A stretch of 19,339 nucleotides of DNA from Terana coerulea (lineage: Eukaryota > Basidiomycota > Agaricomycetes > Polyporales > Phanerochaetaceae): assembly GCA_024811115.1 (NCBI GenBank), contig JAKOGH010000041.1:1-19339 (forward strand), read 5' to 3'. The notes beneath the pieces were generated by a model. It was not told where the DNA came from and searched no databases. It saw only the letters and a list, made by a program, of their open reading frames with translations. A program made the position numbers and the translations under genes. Of this stretch, positions 1 to 8,471 are shown one piece after another; the stretch's first letter is position 1; each line of letters opens with the position of its first letter.

Positions 1-2986
1 GCAGATTAACTTGAAAGGGTCTATCATACGAAAAGCAAGCAAGAAAACACCTACGAGCTCGCCGCAAGAGACCGGGGAATGGCGGCCAGATACGCGTAGG
101 AGTGATAGTCCCGAAGGCGAGCAGCACGCCCACGAACAACAACCATCTCTCTCTCGTCAAGAGTCTACAGGCGAAGAGGCACCCGTTATCGTTGAACCCG
201 TTGCTATCCCACGAACAAGAACACGTTCAGACCGCCCCGTCTCAGACAACTACCCTTCAGTCCAGTTTTACCCTTCCTCCTCCAACGCCCGTATCACCGA
301 TCTCCCAAGCAGACTCTCTGGCTGGTTTTCGCATACGTTTAGCTCGTCTTCCACCGACCTGTCACTTCCCAGCCTCCTCCAGCAGCATCTTGCCGCCACT
401 TCGTCTTCTTCACCCAAAGGGAAAGGATCGGCTCTACTGACTGCAGCTAAGCACGGCAGAGGCCACCTCGACAAAGCCATGCGCTATCTCCTCGACAGCG
501 ACGCTGTTCCAGACAAATGCTCCGACTCTATCTGGATCCTCGGTGTAGAGCACCCTGGATACGAGCCATCCCCTCCTCCGCCGGCCGGTGGCCGCCGCAG
601 TTCAGTTGACTCCGTCGTTCGCCATCCTCTCTCCGCTCATCTCCTACCTCCTCCATGCCCGGAAGTGATACCTCGCTTTCCCAATCACAACCTGCATCAT
701 CAGCTCCTATCAAAGATCCAGGACGACACTGGCCTCCTGTGTTTTACGCCGACTTCACGTCTCGAATATGGCTGACGTACCGTTCGCAATTCCTCCCCAT
801 TCGCGACATCACGCTGGAAGAACTCAACTTATCCTCCGCGGACTCCGTCGCACTGAGTTCAAGTGCGCCAACGAAGAAGTGGAACTGGCCGCTCGTTGGA
901 GAGAAGTGCTGGTCGAGTGATGCTGGTTGGGGCTGTATGTTGCGTACAGGTCAGTCTCTACTGGCCAACGCCTTGGTTCATGTTCATCTGGGGCGAGGTA
1001 CGCAAATCACTACCTATGCGATTATCATGATAGCCTAACTTTGAGAAGACTGGCGCAAGCCCCCTCATCCTGTGTACCTCGGATTACGCGACCTATGTAC
1101 AAATCATCACTTGGTTTCTCGATGACCCCTCCTCGCTTTCCCCCTTCAGCGTTCACCGGATGGCCCTCGTAGGCAAGCAGCTCGGCGTGAAAGTCGGGCA
1201 ATGGTTCGGGCCGAGTACCGCTGCTGGCGCAATCAAGTAGGTATATCTACGCTCTGTTGGGACAGTAACTGACCGGTGAACAGGACTTTGGTGCATGCTT
1301 TCCCAGAAGCCGGCCTCGGTGTTCACGTTGCTGCTGACGGCGGCACGATATATGAATCAGAAGTCTTCGCGGCTTCGCATACTGGTCTTGGTTCACCGCG
1401 CAGGCATACGCGCAAAGTGTGGGGCGACAGGGCCGTTCTCATCTTGATTGGACATAGGCTTGGTATTGATGGCGTAAATCCTGTCTATTACGACACATTG
1501 AAGGTCAGTCTTGCGAATCATACCGGGGCAAAACTCACATTGCCAAATGATTAGACGCTGTATACATGGCCTCAGTCCGTTGGGATCGCCGGCGGGAGGC
1601 CTTCTTCTTCCTACTACTTTGTTGGCTCGCAAGCCGACAATCTCTTCTATCTTGATCCTCACCACGCAAGACCGGCCGTCCCCCCGCCCTCCACCAAATC
1701 CTGAGCAGCAGTTCTCAATCTCTCCGCCAGTGTCCAGGCATGCTTCTACATCCCCTGAACCCCAACCATTCTCAGATCGCGAGAAATCGCCCCGTTCGCC
1801 CGCACGCCATTCCCGCTCGCCTACCTCTCCTATCTCAATACGGCCAGGTTCCTCTTTCTCGAATCGCGGCGTTGTGTCGCCATCCCCTCTGCAACAACAA
1901 ATATCCACATCATCTACCAATACTGCGTCTTCGTATGTGACCTCGACTTCGACCTCGCACTCGTCTGGCTCTCACGCTCGATGGAAGTCATCAAGTGTCA
2001 TCCCTGATGATTCTGAGATGGATTCGAGGGAGCTTGGTATACCAGGAGAAGACCTCGACCCTATTCAGCGCCACTACATTAATGCGTACTCGGCTGTGGA
2101 GCTCAAGACTTTCCATTGTGATCGTGTCCGAAAGATGCCGCTGTCTGGATTGGACCCCAGTATGCTCATCGGCTTTCTATGCAAAGATGAAGCAGATTGG
2201 AACGACCTCAAGCAGCGGATATCTGAAGTGTGTTTCGTTTTGTCTGCCAATGAACTTTCATTAACTGGTCTTTCCTAGCTCCATGGCAAGGGCAGGGCGG
2301 GAGTGTTCCACCTCCAGGATGAGCCGCCCAACTGGACGTCAGACTCCGATATGGGCCTTGAAAGCATTTCAGAGCCAGACTTCGACCTACCGGATGAAGA
2401 CGACGAGTTCGCTGACGCAGAAGACCGTATGCGTTCGACTTCGAACTCGCCAGACACCAGTGTGCCGAGCACAAGCTCCAAGGACACTGAAGAAGGCGAC
2501 ACGGAGGACGACCCCGTTGATCCTATCACCCCTGGCCCCGGCCGAGTGACCTTCCCCGGCGTCCGCGCCCCCGGGCACCTCGAGAAGCAGCCGAGCACGA
2601 GCTCGACGTCGAGCTCCCAGGCCGACTCGCTGAGCTTCGACGACGAGGACGAGGTGGAGTGGATCGAGCCCGAGTTCACGCCCATCCCGGGGCACGACCA
2701 AGAGCTTGTTGACCCGCAGGCGGCTGTCACGCGCGAGAGCAGTGAGAGCTCCAGCTCGGATCAGAGCAAGCAGCGGAAGAAAACGAAGAAGAAGTCGGGC
2801 AAGACGGCGCAGCCGCAGCAGTACCCGTTCCCTGCTGCGCCGAGCAGCCCGAACGACGAGGACGAGGAGCCGCGGAGCCCCAGCAGGCGCGTGCCGCAGA
2901 TGCGAACTGCCAAGGCCCGCGACGGCGGGCGAACCCAGAGCGGTGGTGTCAGAGGCGTGCCTGCCGACGATTTAGACGACTTTTAG
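1..2986 (+). CDS. ATG4: ATG4 autophagy cysteine protease (peptidase C54), 5'-partial, frame interrupted
   Basis: Atg4 cleaves the C-terminus of Atg8 to expose the glycine that is conjugated to phosphatidylethanolamine, and later releases Atg8 from membranes in the cytosol. The window holds a Ser-rich N-terminal extension, then the C54 core: [13 protein letters not shown], the nucleophile motif [10 protein letters not shown] (Cys codon 934-936), [26 protein letters not shown], and the Asp-Pro-His catalytic pair in LDPHH (codons 1654-1662). The tail is long, acidic and Ser-rich and ends in DLDDF at 2986. Predicted exons: 1-997, 1049-1236, 1284-1503, 1555-2227, 2279-2986; introns are 47-51 nt. 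There is no in-frame ATG at the left edge, so the start lies outside; the first four bases (gcag) could be an intron acceptor. Oddity: conserved protein moves between frames near 610-655, 1066-1076 and 1678-1705, with no plausible intron to explain it. The family assignment is near certain; whether this copy is functional is open. Confidence 0.93.
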
Positions 2987-3496
2987 GCATCGTGCTCTAT
3001 GCCTCATTGTTCTGTATCCTATTCACATTTTCCACCTGTACCGCTATTGCTTTCATTTCCGCCCTTCTGTATCACTGCTCGTAACTTCCTCGGAGAGACT
3101 ATCCTCCTCATACCCGTGCGGATGTACCTTCATCACCGTCTTGGAATTATTCACTGCACTCCACTCAGCCCGATTTCCGCGGTATGTCAAAGGTTTCGGA
3201 TATCTTGCAGCACTTGAGTACGCTCCCACTGAGCAGCTGTAGCATCACTCTTGAACACTGTGTCAGAGATGTATTGACTAGTTTACAATCGAATGTATTT
3301 GCAGATTCACATCGAAGACCATACTATGCGAGGAAAACGGCAAAACAAATAGATATACGTATACTATAGCTAGGTGGAAGTCATGTATACACTACATATC
3401 AAAGACATCCTGAACGAGTGTGTTATAACATCGAGGTGAAAAATGTCCACAGATCTCAAGTCTACGTAATCAAGCGAACGTACTTCATGCGAGTGC
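2987..3496. other. Convergent 3' intergenic region between ATG4 and the Rab-like gene
   Basis: About 510 bases separate the two convergent stop codons and should hold both 3' untranslated regions. The centre is AT-richer than the flanking genes (around 3290-3370), as expected for 3' ends. Short open frames here show no recognisable motif or codon bias, and I see no RNA gene or repeat. Confidence 0.6.
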
Positions 3497-4964
3497 CTAC
3501 GACCTGCAACACACGGTTGCGCTCCATTTCCGCGACTCGTCGTCGGCCTCGTGCAGTCGGATGGTGCCGTCTGAGCTGGCCTCCGCCATATGCATAGTGC
3601 GTGCCTCCATCGCTTCCTCAAACTCCCACCTCGTCACCACTCTCCTCGCGATGTATTCGAAGACGTCTGGTACGCCCTCACCTGTCTTGGCTGATGCGAA
3701 GAAGAGCCTGGCCCCCAGTTCGGCTGGAGGCGGCGTGGGTAGCGCATGTGCGGGGGCGGGCATCATAGAATGCGACTCTGTGTTCGCGCGGCCGAACAAG
3801 CTGGGGGTGATAGTCTGGGCGTCGGAGAGCATTGAGGAGAACGAGGGCTGTCGCCTGGCAGAGCGGACGGGCGAATGGCTCGGTGACCGAGACTGGGAGG
3901 GAGTGTGCATCTGGGAGTACCGAACAGGGAGGACCGCGCGGACTCGAAAGTGTCAAAGATTGAAGACGTTGGGGTATGATAAACAGAAAGGGTATGGGTC
4001 GTCATTGTGCCGATTGTGCCTCCTCTGAAAAGTGTAGAGCGGCTGCGCGGGCGAGAAGACTTGCGTCGCAGGTGGTGGTACACACCGATGTCAATGGAAT
4101 GCGTCCGCGGAGGGGTCACGATGCTGATGGACATAGTGGATTCGTCAGACGGCAAGGTAATATCGGAAGGAGAGCCATGAAGAGGGGTGAGGGGGTGGCC
4201 GGGGGAGGTATTAGTTCATGCATGAAGTGAGTCGCTCGCTCCTGCGTGACGCGTGCATTGGCTCCGCTGAGGCTGAGGGCAGAAGGCTCGCTACCGGTCG
4301 GGATAATGTCAATCTTGTTGCCGACAAAGACACAACAGAACCGGTCCACGTCTTCGTCGGGTACTGGGGCGCGGTCCTTGAACTCGTGCCACCACTTCCG
4401 CAGCGCTTCCAAAGTCTGCGGTTGGTTCACGTCGAACATGAGCAGCACGGCGTCAGCGCCGCGGAAGAATGCAGACGAGAGGCTCGAGAACCGTTCTTGG
4501 CCCGCGGTGTCCTAGTGGAATCTTGGTCAGTCAGACAGCTCTGTTCTGAGGCTGAACTGCGCCGCATCTGCAACTCCCGCTCCTCCACGCCCAGCCGCCG
4601 TCCACCCAAAGATCCCAACACTCAGAGGAGCCCATCACTTGTCTATGAGGACACAATATGATGCATCCGAGCATGCTTCTTCCTGTGTTGCGTCCGCACT
4701 CTATACAAGTCGTGCGACCACTCACCCATATCTGCAAGGTCACACTCTGCTCGGGATCGCCATGATGCGGAAGCGTCTTCGTTATGAAATCCGCGCCAAT
4801 GGTGGCTCTGTAGCCCGTCGTGAACCGTCCAGAGATGTACTACAGCAGCAACGGGGGTTGAAGGGCATGAAGTCGGGAGACGCAGCCGGGAAACGGACCT
4901 GGTTGCGGAGACTGGTCTTGCCGACACCGGATGCGCCAATGACAACGAGCTTAACGGTGCGCAT
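3497..4964 (-). CDS. Rab7-like small GTPase with Ser/Pro-rich insert, frame interrupted
   Basis: This is a Ras-superfamily GTPase expected to regulate endosome/vacuole membrane traffic if it acts like Rab7/Ypt7. The ATG is at 4964-4962. Motifs in order: P-loop GASGVGKTS (residues 10-18), switch I threonine in RATIGADF, DTAGQE (61-66), GNKID (124-128), the G5 motif FASAKTGEG, and a C-terminal CCRS whose two cysteines fit Rab geranylgeranylation. Exons: 4964-4899, 4839-4726, 4511-3497; introns are 59 nt and, unusually, 214 nt. LQIW/DTAGQERF and FRGADAVLLMFDV resemble Rab7 most. Oddities: roughly 130 Ser/Pro/Arg-rich residues sit between G4 and G5, where Rab7 has only a short stretch, and the reading frame changes twice inside that insert (near 4210-4155 and near 3925-3910). 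Read literally, translation would stop at 4118-4116 before the G5 motif. Alternatives are an unrecognised intron or sequence error. Confidence 0.88.
4512..4725 (-). other. Unusually long 214-nt intron in the Rab-like gene
   Basis: On the minus strand the donor gtgagt starts at 4725 and the acceptor tag ends at 4512. The boundaries are fixed by protein conservation, because LQIW joins directly to DTAGQERF in phase 0. Every other intron modelled here is 46-67 nt. No conserved protein motif was seen inside it. Confidence 0.8.
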
Positions 4965-5366
4965 ACCCGCCTCGGGACAATATCCGCATGAGCAAGCTCG
5001 AGACGAGGACGAAAGGGCCGAGTAAGGAGTTGTGAAAGTCTAAGAGCGGTTGTACCAGAACGACGACCTGCCTTGGTACTATCGGGGTCTCGCCGCTTGC
5101 CCGGCACGGAAAAGGACCTCTGATACCCCGTTCCGCCGCTCCAACATGCTGAGAACAGTCTGAGATGCCAGAAACTACAGTATTCTTCACATCATAGCAC
5201 GCAAGCACAAAACTACAACGAACTCCTCCAGAAGACATGATACATATATTTCTTGATTTACTACAACCCCGCTAATAATACAACGGTTTATTGGGCGCAT
5301 CCTACTTGTTAGAGGCTATGATACACAGCGATAGACTTCCTTCAGACGGAGGAGAAAAGGGGCAAT
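4965..5366. promoter_or_regulatory. Spacer with 5' region of the Rab-like gene and 3' end of the dehydrogenase gene
   Basis: About 400 bases lie between the start of the Rab-like gene and the stop of the upstream dehydrogenase, both on the minus strand. An AT-rich patch with a TATA-like string (minus strand, about 5250-5238) lies some 275-285 bases before the ATG, which is far for a core promoter. The open frames here look random. Confidence 0.4.
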
Positions 5367-6966
5367 TCAAGGGTGCAAGAGCACCTTGGTGTAACCATCA
5401 ACGCGCTTGTCGAATTTGTCGTACGCGTGAGCCGCTTCGTCAAGCGAGACGTTATGGGAGACGACGAAGGACGGTTTGGCGGCCCCGGCAATGATCAGGT
5501 CGCGGAGGTACCGGTTGTATTTCTGCAGAAAAGGGCATTAGCCTTGACAGGAATCAGCAAAGAGCTAAGCTGCGCACCTTGACGTTGCACTGGCCTGTAC
5601 CAATGGTCAAGCCCTTCTCGAACAACTTGCCGAACGGGAAGGTGATGTAACCTTTGGCGGAGTTGGAGTCGGGAGCACCGGGATCCTTGGGAACGTAGAG
5701 GCCTGGGATACCGAGGCCGCCGGTGGGGCGCACGACGGAGATGAGGCCCTCAAGGATGATGTTGGGCTGTTCCGTCTTGCCGTCAGAGTTGACAGCCTGA
5801 TATCCAACAGCATCGACACCACGATCGACGCCTCGGCTGGGAAAGGTGTAAGAAGTAGTGTCTAAGCCGCAGCCTGATCATGAGGACGCACCCGCCACGC
5901 TGCTGCTTGATCTGCTCAGCCGGGTCGCCTTTGCTGAAGTCGATAGGAATGCACCCGATTTCTTTGGCCTTCTGGAGGCGCTCCGGAACACGGTCGACGA
6001 CGTAGACCTCGGAAGCGCCGCGAATCTTGGCGGAGTAGGCAGCCATGAGGCCGACAGGGCCAGCGCCGAAGACTGCGACGGACTCTCCGGGCTTGAAGCC
6101 AGAGAGCTCAACGCCATGCCAGCCCTACGTCAAAGATGTAAGAAACGTACGGCACGTTTCGGGACAATACGTACGGTGGGGAATATGTCGGCCAGTAGGG
6201 CGAAGTCGTCCTCGTGCTCCTTGCCGGCAGGAAGCTTCAGGGCGTTGAAGTCGGCGAAGGGGACCCGGACGTATTCTGCTTGGCCGCCTTGGTATGGAGA
6301 CATATCCGTATGCGCTGTATGCCTATCAGTCAGTGTACGAAAGAACGAAACGATATGCAGTATCTTACCCTCCGGCCTAACATGAGAACGGTTAACTGTA
6401 GCACTTGACAGATATATTGAAGAAAAGAGACGTACAAAGCCAGGGTTGACTTCTGTGCAGAATGCAGACTTGCCTTCTTCACAGTTGACGCAATGGCCGC
6501 ATGCGACATTGAATGGCATTACGACACGGTCGCCCTTCTTGAGAAGCTGGAGATGAGGTGGGAAGGTAATTAATCGTGGTATTGATGAGGAGAAGCGACT
6601 GTTGCACACTCACAGCAACTCCGTCTGCTACCTCATCAACGATGCCCATATTCTCATGACCGAAAACGATGCCAGGCTCAGCACCGGTACGCCCCTCGTA
6701 CATGTGCAGATCACTGCGATGAGGACAGCACATCAAGGATTATCCGGACAGCGAGACGTGCGTGACAGCGCGCACCTTCCACAGATGCAGCTTGTGGTAA
6801 CTGCAAGTTGCTGAACTTATTAGTACTAGGTCAGTGGAAGGGTGCGATGCGGGCACGTACTCTTGACAATGACATCGCAGGGGTGTTGGATTTGGGGTTT
6901 TTCGACCTCCTGCACAGAGACTTTGAACGGGCCTTCGTAGACCACTGCGCGCATCTTCTGAGACAT
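5367..6966 (-). CDS. Zinc-dependent glutathione-independent formaldehyde dehydrogenase-like alcohol dehydrogenase
   Basis: A medium-chain NAD(P)-dependent dehydrogenase predicted to oxidise formaldehyde or another small aldehyde/alcohol in the cytosol. Nine exons join into an intact 381-residue protein: 6966-6861, 6800-6776, 6713-6614, 6546-6436, 6376-6369, 6322-6175, 6124-5892, 5836-5578, 5522-5367. Seen directly: catalytic zinc Cys42 in CICGSDLHMYEGRTG, His63-Glu64 in GHEN, structural zinc cysteines 93, 96, 99 and 107, a candidate third catalytic ligand Asp162 in LADIFPTGWHG, the Rossmann motif GAGPVG (186-191), and VDRGVDAVGYQA, which is characteristic of the FdhA-type subfamily. Length fits the family (about 380-400). 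The exact substrate is inferred. Oddities are a 25-nt exon carrying the catalytic cysteine and an 8-nt micro-exon. Residues 118-123 (HTAHTD) differ from the usual aromatic stretch, so the acceptor of exon 6 is the least certain boundary. Confidence 0.93.
6369..6376 (-). other. Predicted 8-nt micro-exon in the dehydrogenase gene
   Basis: The bases GCCGGAGG on the minus strand lie between an acceptor (ttag, ending 6377) and a donor (gtaag, from 6368). Included, they give NPGF-AGG, as in the family. The two flanking introns (59 + 46 nt) then sum to a multiple of three, so the downstream MSPYQGGQAEY frame is kept. A direct splice from 6435 to either nearby acceptor breaks the frame. Confidence 0.75.
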
Positions 6967-7052
6967 AATGGCCAAGCAAAGAGTTTGAAAGTTGGATATT
7001 GGTCGGGTGTCGGAAGAGAACCTGGAAGGTCCTCATTCGTGACGACCGAGAA

Positions 7053-7062
7053 TCTTATAAGA
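7053..7062 (-). promoter_or_regulatory. TATA-like box of the dehydrogenase gene
   Basis: The palindromic string tcttataaga lies 87-96 bases upstream of the ATG at 6966. Comparable TATA-like strings lie about 80-105 bases before the ATGs of the PIN-like gene and of F-box copies 2 and 3. Confidence 0.5.
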
Positions 7063-8397
7063 CCCCTTTCGACCCCTGTCTGCGTCTCGTGAGACTGGCA
7101 GACTCTTGCCCCCTATCGAGCCTCCTATTCCAACGCAGCTGGTGCGTCACCTGGGACCGTCACATGCACTGCGCTGTTCGGATGCACAAAACGCAGCCTA
7201 GTCTAAATGGCTTTCCCGGTGTGTTTGAGAAGGCTCCTGTGTGAGAACTTAGGGGCCTGGACCAGCTCTTCGGAATGATGGCAAGCTGACCGTCCCGTTT
7301 GAATCCCTGGAGCTTCATGAGTTCATCACTACGCAGGCGATCAGGCACAAGACCTACATGAATGTTCAATATCTTAGAGATTAATGGTACCAAGCAGCAG
7401 ATCATCTGTCATTTGATCTAGTTCGTGACACCACGGATCCCGGGATGTGCTGTTAGGCACTTGCGAATGGTCCGTGTTAGGCTCTGCAGTAGATGAGAAG
7501 ACAAACTTTTTATCGTAGTTGTCCCTGAGTTAAGCATAAACTCGAAGAGAGCATGTTATTCGATGTCTGGTCTTCTCCCACCAAGGCGCAGTGTCCGCAT
7601 TTGGTGCGCAGAGGCACTTCCTTCACCACTAGGTCTTCATCTTGAGCAAAGGCGTGTAACGAGGAGAAATGCGCGCGGTAGTTCTTCGTCCTTTTGCAGT
7701 ACTGAGGGAGGCACAGAGTAAGGGATGTCGCCCAAGTACAGTGAAATACGAGAAGAGGTTCTTGCTAACGCAGCATGGCTACCGCTTTGGGAAGGTCGTC
7801 CTCTCGGCGATAGCCGAGTATCGCCACGCGACGTCCTGAGACGCCAGTCCATCTCAGCCTTTCAGGTTTGCACTGGCATGTTCCGCATTGTCCACCCAAC
7901 TACCAGCAACTCTACAACAGGTGAATAGTGTATTACTGCGGAGAAGATGCTGAAAATGGGAGAATTGTTGCTCCTGCCACACTGTAAGCTGTCTACACTT
8001 TACCTCACGAACAGCAGGACCTGATCATATCATGATTCCAGACAGTTGACGGTACTGTTGAGGGCGCGGGTCGTGTTCCATTAAACATTCATTTCAAGCG
8101 AATGTTCAATGGAACACGATTCATTGAGCGATGTTATGAACCGTAACACTTTCCCTCGTGTTGTCAATGCAGCTATTGACCAGAACCGCTTTGCGCTGCA
8201 GGCTATGGGCGTTGTCATGCAATCACTCCGCCCTCAAAACATCTGTGACTGGGCGATGCTCATCGTCGGAGGCGGCGAATCTGCCATCTGCCAGATGTCC
8301 TCGCCCAGATCAGGCATACTGCCCCGTTGTGGCGCTGCGCGCTATCATTGCACGTTCAACACCTAGCAACGCGCCGCCGCTCGTCCGCCAGCCGCCA
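7063..8397. other. Long divergent intergenic region between the dehydrogenase and the AMP-binding gene
   Basis: About 1.3 kb without a gene I can support. An ATG-started frame at 7725-7928 (67 residues, MSPKYSEIREEVLANAAW...) and another at 8109-8366 (85 residues, its ATG inside the hairpin) have no recognisable motif. Both could be random or exons of an unrecognised transcript. The stretch contains the hairpin at 8071-8119. No tRNA-like or transposase-like sequence was seen. Confidence 0.5.
8071..8119. repeat. Near-perfect 20-bp inverted repeat (hairpin) with 9-nt loop
   Basis: The arm at 8071-8090 pairs with 8100-8119 at 19 of 20 positions, and the one mismatch (A opposite C) lies inside the arm. 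The loop is 8091-8099. It lies about 350 bases upstream of the AMP-binding gene, outside any supported coding region. It could be a structured RNA, a regulatory site or the remnant of a small transposon. Confidence 0.85.
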
Positions 8398-8407
8398 GCA
8401 TAAAACC
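8398..8407 (+). promoter_or_regulatory. Possible TATA-like element of the AMP-binding gene
   Basis: The string gcataaaacc lies 65-74 bases upstream of the ATG at 8472, the only TATA-like candidate at a suitable distance. The match to consensus is weak. An ATG followed at once by TAG (8408-8413) lies directly downstream. Confidence 0.3.
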
Positions 8408-8471
8408 ATGTAGCCGCGACCCCGAGAGGTTCATCCACTCACCATCCGCCGCAACCTCTTTTTGGCAAGCG

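Noticed and set aside
588..721. Hidden intron as an explanation for the first ATG4 frame change
   Set aside because: The GT donors I checked (588, 605, 614, 617) paired with the AG acceptors I checked (665, 703, 715, 721) in the combinations tried, and each gave a length in the wrong phase or joined implausible sequence.
1393..1920. Long minus-strand open frame opposite ATG4 (and others at 2275-2730 and 2387-2701)
   Set aside because: These are antisense shadows of GC-rich, Ser-rich ATG4 coding sequence; their translations have no known motif and they overlap conserved sense exons.
3561..4028. 155-residue plus-strand open frame opposite the Rab-like gene
   Set aside because: It is antisense to the conserved G5 motif and the C-terminal cysteines of the GTPase, and the translation is not recognisable.
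7725..7928. 67-residue ATG-started frame in the long intergenic region
   Set aside because: No motif, no splice partners and no codon-usage support that I can see; kept only as a note in the spacer entry.
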